Assembly (NCBI RefSeq): GCF_039592695.1
Contig: NZ_JBBUTK010000001.1
Span: forward strand, 496,001 to 560,000
Direction: 5' to 3'
DNA: 64,000 nucleotides
Origin: Flagellimonas_A sp039592695
GTDB taxonomy: Bacteria > Bacteroidota > Bacteroidia > Flavobacteriales > Flavobacteriaceae
In this document: positions 49,188 to 58,230 of the stretch, one piece after another
Position numbering within the stretch: position 1 is the stretch's first letter
Layout of the letters: every line of letters starts with the position of its first letter
Position numbers and translations under genes: made by a program
The notes under the pieces: model-generated
Database searches by the model: none
What the model was told of the DNA's origin: nothing
What the model saw: only the letters and a program-made list of their open reading frames with translations

Positions 49188-50185
49188 GCTACATCATCAA
49201 TGGCATACAGCAGATAGGCATTGGGGTCTCAAACGCACGTGAGGTCTTCAATTGGTATCGAAAAAATCGGGGTTTTGATATTTTGGTTTTTGAGGATGTG
49301 GCACCGGCTTCTTTGATGACAGCGTATACCAACGGAGAAATTATGAACCGACATGCGCTGTTGGCCATGAACATGCAGGGTGGGGGTGGACTCGAGATTT
49401 GGCAGTTTTCAGACCGGGATCCCGAACCTCAGAAAAAAGCATTTCAATGGGGTGATTTGGGTATCAACGCCATGAAATTACGGCATACAAACCCTGAATA
49501 TCACCGAAAGCTGGCACAAGGGCCGTGGCATAACTGGATGCAGTGGACCTACAGCGAGCATATCTTTTGCAATTCAAATCAAAACTCGGGCGGTGTAATG
49601 GGCGCCATAATCGGAGTTTCGAATATGCAGCGTTCCCTAAAATTTTACCAAGAGGTTTTGGGCTTTGACAACATCAAGAACGATGATATTGGCGTTTTTC
49701 AAGATTTTGGATATATCCCTGGTGGAAATTCAAAATTCAGGAGGGTGATATTGGGTCATAATGGTCGAAAAGTAGGCGGATTTGGCAAACTGTTGGGCCC
49801 TTGCGAAATTGAACTTATACAGGTGTTGGATAGAACCCCCAATAAAATTTATGAAAATCGGTTATGGGGCGATTTGGGCTACATCCATCTCTGTTTTGAT
49901 ATCTCTGGAATGGATTGCCTTAAGTCAAGAGCCAAAGCCATTGGCCATGATTTTAAGGTAGACAGTGCCGATAGTTTTGATATGGGCAAAGCAGCAGGAC
50001 GGTTTGGCTACGTTGAAGACCCTGATGGTACTTTGATTGAACTGGTCGAAACCCATAAAGTGCCCATATTCAAGCCACTTGGTCTTTACATCAATCTAAA
50101 AAAAAGGAATCCTGAAAAACCCCTGCCCAACTGGATGGTAAAAACACTTCGATTTCACAGAATGCGAAAAGACCTGAAAGTTTAG
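49184..50185 (+). CDS. Two-domain VOC family protein
   Basis: 333 aa, starting at TTG 49184 in a TTGA overlap with the glycosyltransferase stop. Two VOC units: residues about 5-130 (NGIQQIGIGVSNAREVFNWY) and 140-295 (GAIIGVSNMQRSLKFYQEVL, GYVEDPDGTLIELVET). The second keeps candidate metal ligands (His in LGYIHLCFDIS, Glu in LIELVET). Extradiol dioxygenase, glyoxalase and isomerase functions share this fold, so the reaction is open. Its 3' end overlaps the convergent small gene by 4 bases. Confidence 0.85.
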   Translation: MSYIINGIQQIGIGVSNAREVFNWYRKNRGFDILVFEDVAPASLMTAYTNGEIMNRHALLAMNMQGGGGLEIWQFSDRDPEPQKKAFQWGDLGINAMKLRHTNPEYHRKLAQGPWHNWMQWTYSEHIFCNSNQNSGGVMGAIIGVSNMQRSLKFYQEVLGFDNIKNDDIGVFQDFGYIPGGNSKFRRVILGHNGRKVGGFGKLLGPCEIELIQVLDRTPNKIYENRLWGDLGYIHLCFDISGMDCLKSRAKAIGHDFKVDSADSFDMGKAAGRFGYVEDPDGTLIELVETHKVPIFKPLGLYINLKKRNPEKPLPNWMVKTLRFHRMRKDLKV

Positions 50186-50370
50186 CTGCTGCTCTTCGAG
50201 GTATTTCGAATCAATCCAACCCCAGAAAAGAAAAATATAGCGCCAAGAATGCCATAGACGGCCAGCATTTTGGTGGTGCCAGTCTCGTTGACAAACATGA
50301 TGGCGGTGTAGATGAGGCCCCCAATACCCAATAAAGTTAGGATGGTGCCAAAAAGTTTCTTTAAATCCAT
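50182..50370 (-). CDS. Small two-helix membrane protein
   Basis: 62 aa from the ATG at 50370 (MDLKKLFGTILTLLGIGGLI). Two membrane helices with a short charged loop (VNETGTTK) and a polar Ser-rich tail. The upstream in-frame ATG at 50445 would add a soluble segment overlapping the next gene and is less likely. Conserved small membrane proteins of this form are common in Flavobacteriaceae; function unknown. Confidence 0.72.
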   Translation of the reverse strand: MDLKKLFGTILTLLGIGGLIYTAIMFVNETGTTKMLAVYGILGAIFFFSGVGLIRNTSKSSS

Positions 50371-50401
50371 AATTGCAAACGTTGTAATGGTTATTTGCGG
50401 A

Positions 50402-50971
50402 TTAAGATAGGTTTTTTTGTAATTCCTCGAGAATTGTTTTCGCATCCATTATTGTGGCAAACTCATCTTTAAGACTGGCAAGTGCAGTTTGGTGCATCAA
50501 CTCGGCATTGAATTTCGTTCCGTCAACCCCGACCATATCAAAAGCAGCGGTGGCATCAGATATTAGAATGGTTTCAAACCCCAAGTTGGCGGCCATTCGC
50601 ACGCTGGTCGAGATACAATGATTGGTGGTCAGCCCGACGATTATCAACATTTTGATGCCATCCTTCATCAAATCTGCCTCTAAATCAGTGCCGATAAAAG
50701 CACTGTTGACATTCTTGGTATACAAAGGTTCAGTGGATAATGGTTTTACGCCATCTTTGATTTCAAAACCCGGTTTTGAGACATGCAACGGTGATTCAGG
50801 ATTTTTCGAACTGTGCCGCACATGAAAGATGAAAAAGTCGTTTTCACGAAAAGCTTCCAAAATTCGTGCAGCATTTTCTTCCGCCTGTGGATTGTTGCGA
50901 TGACCGCCGTAGAAATCCCATTCATCCAATCCTTTTTGGATGTCGATAAGCAGAAGCGCAGGTTTCTTCAT
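50402..50971 (-). CDS. Isochorismatase-like cysteine hydrolase
   Basis: 189 aa. The Asp-Lys-Cys triad is visible as D10 (LLLIDIQKG), K86 (LYTKNVNSAF) and C119 (LTTNHCISTSVR), with the Ser/Thr-rich helix after the cysteine. The family hydrolyses amides or vinyl ethers such as nicotinamide, N-carbamoyl compounds or isochorismate; the substrate cannot be read here. It lies 13 bases after the DinB-like gene stop on the same strand. Confidence 0.9.
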   Translation of the reverse strand: MKKPALLLIDIQKGLDEWDFYGGHRNNPQAEENAARILEAFRENDFFIFHVRHSSKNPESPLHVSKPGFEIKDGVKPLSTEPLYTKNVNSAFIGTDLEADLMKDGIKMLIIVGLTTNHCISTSVRMAANLGFETILISDATAAFDMVGVDGTKFNAELMHQTALASLKDEFATIMDAKTILEELQKNLS

Positions 50972-50984
50972 TGGAATTCCTTTT

Positions 50985-51509
50985 TCATTGCTTCAGTGCG
51001 GTTATATACTGTGTCCAAGGGCCTACTTCGCTTTTGTATTGTTTGGCCATGACCCTGGAAATCTGGACAATATGCCCAAGATCATGGGCCACCCATGCGG
51101 CCAAAAGCTCTTTAAGCTTTACTTGCCCCAACTCTGGATGCGTTCCTTCTTTATCCAAATCAGCCGTGGAAAGGTTAAGCTGCATCAGCTGATCTAGGTT
51201 TATATTTCGCAAGCCCTCAAATTCTTGTAATAGACTTTCTAGACTTTTTCCCTTGCTATTTTCAAAGTGGGCAAAACGATTAAATGGAGTAAAGGTCTTA
51301 TCCGAAGCATTGCTCAAAATAATTTTGGTTCTGACTAACCAATCAGTTTGCTCTCCATGTATTAGATGGCCTACTATATCGTATGGACTCCATGTGTTTG
51401 GCCCTTCATTTTGATGCGTCCATTCTTCTGGTAAATCTGATAATAAGCAATACAAAACTTTTGGGGTCCGGGTTAAAACAGCAACAGCTTTGTTAAGATT
51501 GAAGATCAT
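50985..51509 (-). CDS. DinB family protein
   Basis: 174 aa four-helix-bundle protein of the DinB/YfiT superfamily, with metal-ligand histidines in DIVGHLIHGEQTDW (first) and WVAHDLGHIVQIS (second). DinB folds include thiol-S-transferases that use bacillithiol or mycothiol. No substrate evident. Same strand as the anti-sigma factor gene and 12 bases after it, so it may be in the sigma-factor operon. Confidence 0.9.
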   Translation of the reverse strand: MIFNLNKAVAVLTRTPKVLYCLLSDLPEEWTHQNEGPNTWSPYDIVGHLIHGEQTDWLVRTKIILSNASDKTFTPFNRFAHFENSKGKSLESLLQEFEGLRNINLDQLMQLNLSTADLDKEGTHPELGQVKLKELLAAWVAHDLGHIVQISRVMAKQYKSEVGPWTQYITALKQ

Positions 51510-51521
51510 GGTTGAAAACCT

Positions 51522-52316
51522 TTAAGAAGCCACCGCACCCAGCGTATAGAGCTGTTCCAACGTCGGAGTTTCGCTACCGCCTTCAGGCTCCAAGGTAATA
51601 CCAAAAGCTTCAGATTCGTTGGGGTTGGGCAGTTCAAACAAACGTTTGTCGTTGTTGGCAAAATCATCCAACAGACCGATACTTGTTGGGGTCAATGGAT
51701 CTAATTTCAAGGACCAGACCTGATAGGCATATCCAGGCGGCGGTTCGGGCAGGCCTTGGGCATCGATATAGACTTTTTGCGCTTCTTTGTTCCAATAGGC
51801 TTTTGCATAGGATTCAGGAGAAACTGTTTGCCCCCCCAAAGCTACCACGGCCACATTTTGGTCACGCAGCTCGTTCAGAATTTCTTCGGTATTGGCAACT
51901 TCATTGCGTATGTCGATCATTCGTTCTTCGAGCGACTCTTTTTCTGAGGAAATGACTTCGATTTCTGATTTCAGTTGATTGTTCTCAAGGTATATCCAAA
52001 CCAATCCAACTGCCAGTAACAATGATGCGGCCCAGCCCAGATAGCTTGGCCATGCTGATTTTCTGGCGGGCGTCTTGGGTCTCATATCAACCACTTTGCC
52101 CATTCGTGACGTTATTTGTTCAAAATTATCGGCATCCAACCCTGGAGAAACAGTTTTGCTTACAGCTAGAACAGCGTTTTCAATGGCCTCAATTTCAGCT
52201 TTTATTTCAGGAAATTGCATGGCATAGCCGTGCACCTCTGAATTTTCTTTTTCAGAGAGCAATCCTGCAACGTACAGTTCCAGAATACCTGACGCTATGT
52301 ACTTTTCGATATCCAT
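51522..52316 (-). CDS. RskA-type anti-sigma factor
   Basis: 264 aa. The N-terminal 75 residues are an anti-sigma domain without the zinc HxxxCxxC motif (SGILELYVAGLLSEKE). One membrane helix at about 92-109, then a coiled coil (about 112-160), then the periplasmic RskA C-terminal domain (VVALGGQTVSPESYAKAYWN, AYQVWSLKLDPLTP). It binds and holds the ECF sigma factor at the membrane until cleaved. It starts directly at the stop of the sigma gene with no gap. Confidence 0.92.
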   Translation of the reverse strand: MDIEKYIASGILELYVAGLLSEKENSEVHGYAMQFPEIKAEIEAIENAVLAVSKTVSPGLDADNFEQITSRMGKVVDMRPKTPARKSAWPSYLGWAASLLLAVGLVWIYLENNQLKSEIEVISSEKESLEERMIDIRNEVANTEEILNELRDQNVAVVALGGQTVSPESYAKAYWNKEAQKVYIDAQGLPEPPPGYAYQVWSLKLDPLTPTSIGLLDDFANNDKRLFELPNPNESEAFGITLEPEGGSETPTLEQLYTLGAVAS

Positions 52317-52847
52317 TTATAGCTTCATGTTTTCTCGAATCTTACCGATACAGTTTCTATTTCTTGTTTTTACCGTACCGATGGGAATATCAAGTTCTTT
52401 GGCCGCCTCCTTTTGGGTAAAACCTTTGAAATACAGCAATTCTATGATTTGGGTGCATTTCTCTTTGAGTCCTATCAATAATTTTCTGAGTCCGATGGCA
52501 TCAATACGAGAATCCATACTCTCACCACCTTCAACAATACCTACGAAGTAATCTACTTGCAGGTTCTTCTTTTGCTGTTTGTGGGTTTTGGAACGCACTT
52601 CATCGATGGCAGCGTTACGGGCGATATTTAAAATCCATGTAAAGAATCTTCCCTTGGATGCATCGTAACTTTCGGCATGGTTCCAGATTTTTAGAAACAC
52701 ATCTTGACAGATTTCTTTCGAGCGTTCATGGTTTCTGACGATGGTATAGATCACTCCACAGATATTTTCGGCATACATATCGTGCAGTTTTTCAAAGGCA
52801 CCCATGTCTTTGTTCTGAAAACGTTTTAAAAGGAGGTCTAAATCCAT
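52317..52847 (-). CDS. ECF sigma factor (SigK-like), cognate of RskA
   Basis: 176 aa. Region 2 at about 20-85 (YTIVRNHERSKEICQDVFLK, RFFTWILNIARNAAIDEVRS); region 4 at about 120-170 (GFTQKEAAKELDIPIGTVKT). It directs RNA polymerase to a stress regulon. No copy of the AAACCC-15-CGTA promoter precedes its own gene, so either it is not autoregulated or another ECF factor reads those sites. The short gap upstream holds the terminator of the lipoprotein gene. Confidence 0.93.
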   Translation of the reverse strand: MDLDLLLKRFQNKDMGAFEKLHDMYAENICGVIYTIVRNHERSKEICQDVFLKIWNHAESYDASKGRFFTWILNIARNAAIDEVRSKTHKQQKKNLQVDYFVGIVEGGESMDSRIDAIGLRKLLIGLKEKCTQIIELLYFKGFTQKEAAKELDIPIGTVKTRNRNCIGKIRENMKL

Positions 52848-52867
52848 AGCTATTCAGCTATAAATAT

Positions 52868-52897
52868 AAAAAAAGCTACCCCATGGGCAGCTTTTTT
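52868..52897 (-). terminator. Terminator after the 52929 lipoprotein gene
   Basis: AAAAAAGCT, a 10-12 base inner part that pairs as CCCATGGG, then AGCTTTTTT. The flanking A and T runs make it effective on both strands. It separates the lipoprotein gene from the sigma-factor operon. Confidence 0.85.
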
Positions 52898-52928
52898 CAA
52901 TTTTAATTTTGTGTCTTTTCGGGTGGGT

Positions 52929-53741
52929 TTAAGGCTTTAACATCACACTGCGGTTAACCTTGTTGAAAGGGCCATCGATAAGATTGCCATCACTATCAAT
53001 AAGTTCCAATTGAATGTTCACTTCTCCCATCGGCAATCCATTTATAACATAGGGAGCCCATTCTGTTAGCATAAATTCCTCACCGTTGACGGTGGCCCGT
53101 ACTTTGTTGCCATTTTCTGAGAGCGTTGTATTCAACACGAAAAAATCCAACATGAGATTCTCCGTATCTTTTCCGGAATATTCTCCTTTCGGACGACTGT
53201 AGATCAAAGTGGGGGCTTCCATATCCAGACCTTGGGTGTCTTCCGGATTGGAGCCAATCTCCATTTTTCTAACGACCACTGAATTCTCATTTTTTACCGA
53301 TTCGTGATACGAACGGCTCAAAAAAGCCACGAGATGATGCACCCCATCTGGAATTTCCTTTTTAAAACTAGGTACATAATGGGCTGAATAGGGTTGGTTG
53401 TTCAAAATGAAATGGATATGCTGTCCCTTACCGGAATTGGCCAATTTTTCAGCATTGGTACTCTCTGTCTGCGCTCCCAATTCATAGTTGTTCACCGTGA
53501 AATTAAAATCAACTTCACCACTTTGCGCAATGGTAGTATTTGCCGGTGCATCCAATACCAATTCAGCATCTGAGTATGCCGGAGAGCCTTCTAATTTAGT
53601 CAAGGAAATGGCGGCTTTCACCTCTTGAGAATCTTCATCCATAGTATCAGAATCCATAGTGTCCCCATCCTTTTTTGTTTGTTTGCAGCTAAAGGAAATA
53701 AGTAGCATTAGACATAAGGGCAGTGCTATTAATTTTTTCAT
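52929..53741 (-). CDS. His-rich exported lipoprotein (DUF4399-like)
   Basis: 270 aa. Signal peptide with lipobox ISFSC (C19), a Met/Asp-rich linker (GDTMDSDTMDEDSQ), then two beta-sandwich regions. The middle has GQHIHFILNNQPYSAHYV and GVHHLVAFLSRSYHE, histidine patterns like those in DUF4399 and similar extracellular domains. Homologues in flavobacteria are sometimes annotated as phosphopeptide-binding, from memory and without clear support. Metal binding is plausible. Monocistronic by its terminator. Confidence 0.65.
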   Translation of the reverse strand: MKKLIALPLCLMLLISFSCKQTKKDGDTMDSDTMDEDSQEVKAAISLTKLEGSPAYSDAELVLDAPANTTIAQSGEVDFNFTVNNYELGAQTESTNAEKLANSGKGQHIHFILNNQPYSAHYVPSFKKEIPDGVHHLVAFLSRSYHESVKNENSVVVRKMEIGSNPEDTQGLDMEAPTLIYSRPKGEYSGKDTENLMLDFFVLNTTLSENGNKVRATVNGEEFMLTEWAPYVINGLPMGEVNIQLELIDSDGNLIDGPFNKVNRSVMLKP

Positions 53742-53805
53742 TGTAAGTGTTTTTAGGTTTATGCCTTAAAGTTAACCAATATTTGAGGTCATATCAACCC
53801 ATTCG

Positions 53806-54288
53806 CTAGAATGATTGCAGCAATTGCTTATTGTCTCGAACGCCCCTTTTTAGGTTTTCGCAAAGCAAAATGGATTTGTCGATACGCTTCTGCGAATCTT
53901 TAAATCGTGAAATCATATAGATAATGCCACGTTGTTTGCCTTTGGTGAACGACTCAAAGATTGTAAAGGCCTCATAATCGCCCATGAGCACCGCTTCCAA
54001 TTCTTCGGGTACGTCAACCCCATATTTAGAAGTATCCTCAAAAAATTGCAACTGAAAATAGTCGTTGGGAAAGATACCGAGTTCTTTCTGTTTGTTCTTA
54101 CTGAACATCATGGTGTACTGCCCATGATATTTGGTCAGTGCGGCATAGAATTCCAATGATTTTCCTTCAAAGCTGGCGATTACTTTCACCCGTTTTTGTC
54201 CGTTTTCCAAAAAAGGAGAAACAATTTCGTTCGGTAGTGCAATACTGTGGGTGCCTTGCACGGCCACTTCAAAAACAGGACTCTTCAT
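53806..54288 (-). CDS. YdeI/OmpD-associated family protein (DUF1905 plus YdeI tail)
   Basis: 160 aa, soluble. DUF1905 barrel: VAVQGTHSIALPNEIVSPFL, RVKVIASFEGKSLEFYAALT, ELGIFPNDYFQLQFFEDT. The last 50 residues (RGIIYMISRFKDSQKRIDKS) match the C-terminal helical YdeI segment. Function unknown; some members are stress-linked. It starts 2 bases after the stop of the hydrolase-OsmC gene and is probably cotranscribed. Confidence 0.88.
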   Translation of the reverse strand: MKSPVFEVAVQGTHSIALPNEIVSPFLENGQKRVKVIASFEGKSLEFYAALTKYHGQYTMMFSKNKQKELGIFPNDYFQLQFFEDTSKYGVDVPEELEAVLMGDYEAFTIFESFTKGKQRGIIYMISRFKDSQKRIDKSILLCENLKRGVRDNKQLLQSF

Positions 54289-54290
54289 TC

Positions 54291-55514
54291 TCAGCTATCA
54301 ATCAATTTTGTAATGATTTGGGTTTCACTGTGCAGCGTTCTGTGAACGGGGCATTTATCCGCAATCTGTAAAATGCGGTTTTTCTGTTTTTCATCCAAAT
54401 CACCGGTCAATTTGATTTCGCGCTCAAAAGTGTCGATTTTGGCCGAATCTTCTTCACAGTTTTCACAATCTTGCGCATGTTTTTTGTCGTAAGAGGTGTG
54501 TACTTCCACATTCTCAACAGCCCATTTTTTGTGTCGAGCATACATCTGAATCGTCATGGCTGTACAGGCGGATAGCCCTGCGGAAACCAATTCATAGGGC
54601 GTCGGACCAAAATTGTTGCCACCAACATCCAATGGTTCATCGGCCAACATATAATGGCTGCCCACTTTCATTTGGGTGGTGAAGCCTTCGGCCTCATTTA
54701 GACTGGCCGCTACCTGATGCTTGGTTTTAAGGGAAGCATCAACCTTTTCCTCAACGTTCAAATACCGTTTGGCCCATCCTGAAACTACCTGACCCACATA
54801 AAGTGAGTCTTCTTTGTTGAAAAGCAGGTGGTCGGCCCCATCCAACGAAACGAAACTTTTGGGGTGATGGGCAGCAACATAAATTTCTTCTGCATTCTTG
54901 ATTCCTACGGTGTCGTCTTGTGGGGAGTGCATGATAAGCAATGGTTTTCGGAGAGTTTTTACCGTTTCAGGCAGGGATTTGGTCTCCAAATCATCCAAAA
55001 ATTGCTTTTTAATGGTAAAATCACGTCCGCTGAGGTTGACCACTGCCTTTCCGGTTTCCTTGATTTCGTCTATCCCACTTTTTAAAAGATGTTTCACATG
55101 AACCGGATTCGAGGGTGCGCCAACAGTGGCAATGGCCTTGACGGAATCAATCTCGGCTGCCGCAAAAATCACCGCTGAACCACCCAATGAATGACCAATA
55201 AGCAGGGTAGGTGCATTGTAGTTTTCTTTTAAATGGTCTGAAGCAGCCACCAAATCTGCCACATTGCCCGAAAAATTGGTATCGGCAAAATCACCTTCAC
55301 TTTCGCCCAGTCCCGTAAAATCGAAGCGGAGAACACCAAATCCGTTTGAGGTAAGCGCTTTGCTTATGTTGCGCACCGCAGAGAGATTTTTGGTACACGT
55401 GAAGCAGTGTGCAAACAGTGCATAATTGTGCGGGTGACGGTCAACGGGCAGCTCTAAACGGCCTACCAATTTTTGACCTTCCTTATTCTTGAATTCTATT
55501 TTTTGGATGCCCAT
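54291..55514 (-). CDS. Alpha/beta hydrolase fused to OsmC
   Basis: 407 aa. Residues 1-255: hydrolase with nucleophile elbow GHSLGG (S109), acid in MHSPQDDTVG and histidine in DGADHLLFN. Residues about 270-407: OsmC domain with the two redox cysteines in GLSACTAMTIQM and ADKCPVHRTLH. Such fusions are widespread and thought to couple hydrolysis to peroxide or thiol chemistry. An extra CENC in the OsmC part (HAQDCENCEEDS) could bind metal. The separate OsmC gene at 14984 is a different branch. Confidence 0.92.
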   Translation of the reverse strand: MGIQKIEFKNKEGQKLVGRLELPVDRHPHNYALFAHCFTCTKNLSAVRNISKALTSNGFGVLRFDFTGLGESEGDFADTNFSGNVADLVAASDHLKENYNAPTLLIGHSLGGSAVIFAAAEIDSVKAIATVGAPSNPVHVKHLLKSGIDEIKETGKAVVNLSGRDFTIKKQFLDDLETKSLPETVKTLRKPLLIMHSPQDDTVGIKNAEEIYVAAHHPKSFVSLDGADHLLFNKEDSLYVGQVVSGWAKRYLNVEEKVDASLKTKHQVAASLNEAEGFTTQMKVGSHYMLADEPLDVGGNNFGPTPYELVSAGLSACTAMTIQMYARHKKWAVENVEVHTSYDKKHAQDCENCEEDSAKIDTFEREIKLTGDLDEKQKNRILQIADKCPVHRTLHSETQIITKLIDS

Positions 55515-55575
55515 GGTGTAAGCTAATAGTTATTTGTTAATGGTTATTGGTGGTTTTACTAATAACCTTTAACCA

Positions 55576-56295
55576 TTAACTTTTAACCTTCCTTTTAAAG
55601 ATACCTCTTAAGTCGGGATTGTAAAAGAATCCTATCTGAAAACGGTCAAAAACCATACTTGAAAATTGATTTCGCAGCCACCCCAGCTGCAAACTGCTAT
55701 TTTCTGTGATATTGATGCCAAAAGCTCCGTACAATCGATTTTGGTCAAAAAGATTGTCTTGAAGGTTGATAAAAATCTCATCATAAAAATTCAAAAAGAA
55801 CGTATCGGTCAAGGGCAGCATTACCTGTAAGCGATACCGAGCGCGATGTTCGGTTCTAGATAAATCTTGTTCGGGGTCGCTGAGAATATCTGTTTGAGAT
55901 ATAAAGCGTTGTTCCAATCGGTAGCGATGTTCAAAAAGAAATTCCCAAACCTTATCCCTTAAAATAAACTGCTGAAAGATTCGGTTTTCTTTTGAGTTGG
56001 CCCTGCTCGGATTATCTTGAAAAGTACCGTCGGTCTCGATAAAGGCGTACCCCAAAGTGGCAATCGCATTGGGATTGATATGGTAGTTTGCCCCTGTTCG
56101 CAATAGTAGTTGATTGAAATTTGAACTGGTTTCGAAGTAACGAAACTGCGCCTCGGTGTGGACACTCCACCGTTCCGAAACTTTGTTCATACCAAAATAC
56201 ATATACCAAATTCCGGTTTCGCCCTCACCGGGTTGTTGGGCAACTCCCATTGAGGTCATCAGTAGAAGAACAGCACCAGCAAAAAAATGTCTCAT
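55576..56295 (-). CDS. DUF2490 outer-membrane beta-barrel protein
   Basis: 239 aa from the ATG at 56295, whose sequence MRHFFAGAVLLLMTSMGVAQ is a signal peptide. Alternating aromatic strands (WYMYFGMNKVSERWSVHTEA, RARYRLQVMLPLTDTFFLNF, LQLGWLRNQFSSMVFDRFQI) and a C-terminus near GFFYNP mark the DUF2490 barrel family; substrate unknown. It starts one base after the stop of the S9 peptidase, so the two are cotranscribed. Confidence 0.9.
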   Translation of the reverse strand: MRHFFAGAVLLLMTSMGVAQQPGEGETGIWYMYFGMNKVSERWSVHTEAQFRYFETSSNFNQLLLRTGANYHINPNAIATLGYAFIETDGTFQDNPSRANSKENRIFQQFILRDKVWEFLFEHRYRLEQRFISQTDILSDPEQDLSRTEHRARYRLQVMLPLTDTFFLNFYDEIFINLQDNLFDQNRLYGAFGINITENSSLQLGWLRNQFSSMVFDRFQIGFFYNPDLRGIFKRKVKS

Positions 56296-56296
56296 A

Positions 56297-58216
56297 TTAT
56301 AAATCACCGTCTTTAATGGGTTCACCTTGGTCTTCCCTAAGGTAGACATCCAAAAATTCTAGAATCTTACTGTAGGCCTTTATCTGATTTTCTTTTTTGA
56401 CAAAACCGTGCCCTTCGTCATCAAACAAGACATATTCAACGGGTACCCCGTTCTTTTTGACACCGGCCACTATCTCATCTGACTCAACCTGTAATACCCT
56501 TGGGTCTTGTGCACCCTGAAGTACCATGAGGGGTTTGGTCACTTTGTCGGTGTGAAACAAAGGGGAGATTTCACGCAAGCGTACGGAATCGGAACTGTTC
56601 GGATCGCCCAATTCTTTGTAGAGTGCATCTTTGAATGATTCCCACCATGGTGGAATGCTTCTAAGGGTGCGAATCCAGTTGGTCACACCAAAAATATTGA
56701 CGCCCACATCAAATTCCTCTGGGGTATAGGTCAAGGCAGCCATGGTCATGTAGCCACCGTAGGATCCACCAATAATCCCGATTTTGTCACCATCAATTTC
56801 TGGCTGTTCGGCCAACCAATTTTTTCCTTCCACACAGTCTTTCAAATCTTTGTCGCCGTGGTTGAGGTCATCCATTTGGTAAAAAGTCTTGCCGTAACCA
56901 CTACTTCCGCGGTTATTGACGGCCAAAATTGCGTACCCATGGTTGACAAGGTATTGAATGAGCGAACTAAAATTTTGTCTGGACTGCCCACCTGGACCGC
57001 CATGTACCCAAACCAAAGCGGGAGCGGGATTTTCTTCTGATGCCTGATGCGGCTTGTAATAAATGGCAGGAATTTCAACCCCATCAAACGAATTATAACG
57101 AATCACTTCTGCCGTTACCAAATCTTGGGGCTGAATCTCTGGATTTAGCACATCGGTCAATTTTCTTTGCTCTTTGTTCTCTAGATTGTAGACGTACAGG
57201 TTCGAAGGGGTATGCGAACCGCCTGCATAAAAACGCATCAGGGTCTCGTCATCTGAAAAGCCGACACTTGTGATATCCATATTTTCAAAGGAGGGGAGGT
57301 CAACATGCTCCTCTTTTACCATATCCCTAACTTCAATCACGTTTTTCGCATCTTCGTTGATATAGGTTACCTGATACGTGCCATTGTCGGTAAAGTACAT
57401 GCCCATAATATCCCAATCACGTTCCATGGCAACTTTGGCGGTGCCATCCTCTAGATTATACTTCATGATATATGAAAATTCGTTGCCATCATCGGTAGAG
57501 TAGTAGAAAAATTTTCCGTCTGGTGAAAAATCTTGCCCGTTGTTACTGCTCTGGTTTTCGTTGATTTTGGTCATTTCCTTTGTTTCCAAATCATATAGAA
57601 AAAGGTCACTGTCATTGGTGTTTATCGATTTGCTGAGGGCCAGGTATTTTTCGTCGTGAGATATGGCATTCATATTATAACCGTCATCATTTTGATAGAT
57701 CAACTTCGGCTCAAAGGTTTCGAGATCCATTTCGTAAAGGTCCATATAACGACTATCGCGTTTGTTGGAGCCATAAAAAAAGCTTTGGTCATCATCGGCC
57801 CAACGATAAAAGAGGGAGCGTGCACCTTCGTCGGGTGTCAGGTTCTTGTGGCTTCCATCAACATCCCTCAAATAAATTTGATAGATTTCGTCACCGTTGT
57901 TGTCCATCCTGAAGAGCATGCGCTCATCTTTTGGGAAATAGGAGATGGCAAAAACAGATGAGCTATCAGATTCGGTCACGGGCATGGGTTCACCACCTGA
58001 AACGGGAATGGTATACATGTTGTAAATGCCCGAACGATTGCTCGAAATCAATAACTTTGAATTGTCGGGAGAAAAACTACCACCACCAATGGCCTCATTG
58101 TCCATCATTTGCCCGATGGTATAGGTTTTCATTGTCTCGACGATGCCGGGTGCTGCCTTTTCTTCCTTGCAGGCCCAGACAAGGGCAATTGTTGTCAATA
58201 GGATGATTTTTTTCAT
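56297..58216 (-). CDS. S9 family peptidase (prolyl oligopeptidase/DPP-type), lipoprotein
   Basis: 639 aa. Signal peptide with lipobox LVWAC (C16). N-terminal beta-propeller (repeats of DGKFFYYSTDDG type, residues about 30-370) and C-terminal alpha/beta hydrolase with GGSYGGYM nucleophile motif, acid in QGAQDPRVL and His in DDEGHGFVKKE. It cuts small peptides in the periplasm, often after proline. Member of an operon with the sortilin-like protein upstream and DUF2490 downstream. Confidence 0.94.
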   Translation of the reverse strand: MKKIILLTTIALVWACKEEKAAPGIVETMKTYTIGQMMDNEAIGGGSFSPDNSKLLISSNRSGIYNMYTIPVSGGEPMPVTESDSSSVFAISYFPKDERMLFRMDNNGDEIYQIYLRDVDGSHKNLTPDEGARSLFYRWADDDQSFFYGSNKRDSRYMDLYEMDLETFEPKLIYQNDDGYNMNAISHDEKYLALSKSINTNDSDLFLYDLETKEMTKINENQSSNNGQDFSPDGKFFYYSTDDGNEFSYIMKYNLEDGTAKVAMERDWDIMGMYFTDNGTYQVTYINEDAKNVIEVRDMVKEEHVDLPSFENMDITSVGFSDDETLMRFYAGGSHTPSNLYVYNLENKEQRKLTDVLNPEIQPQDLVTAEVIRYNSFDGVEIPAIYYKPHQASEENPAPALVWVHGGPGGQSRQNFSSLIQYLVNHGYAILAVNNRGSSGYGKTFYQMDDLNHGDKDLKDCVEGKNWLAEQPEIDGDKIGIIGGSYGGYMTMAALTYTPEEFDVGVNIFGVTNWIRTLRSIPPWWESFKDALYKELGDPNSSDSVRLREISPLFHTDKVTKPLMVLQGAQDPRVLQVESDEIVAGVKKNGVPVEYVLFDDEGHGFVKKENQIKAYSKILEFLDVYLREDQGEPIKDGDL

Positions 58217-58230
58217 GATGTCTGTGTTTT

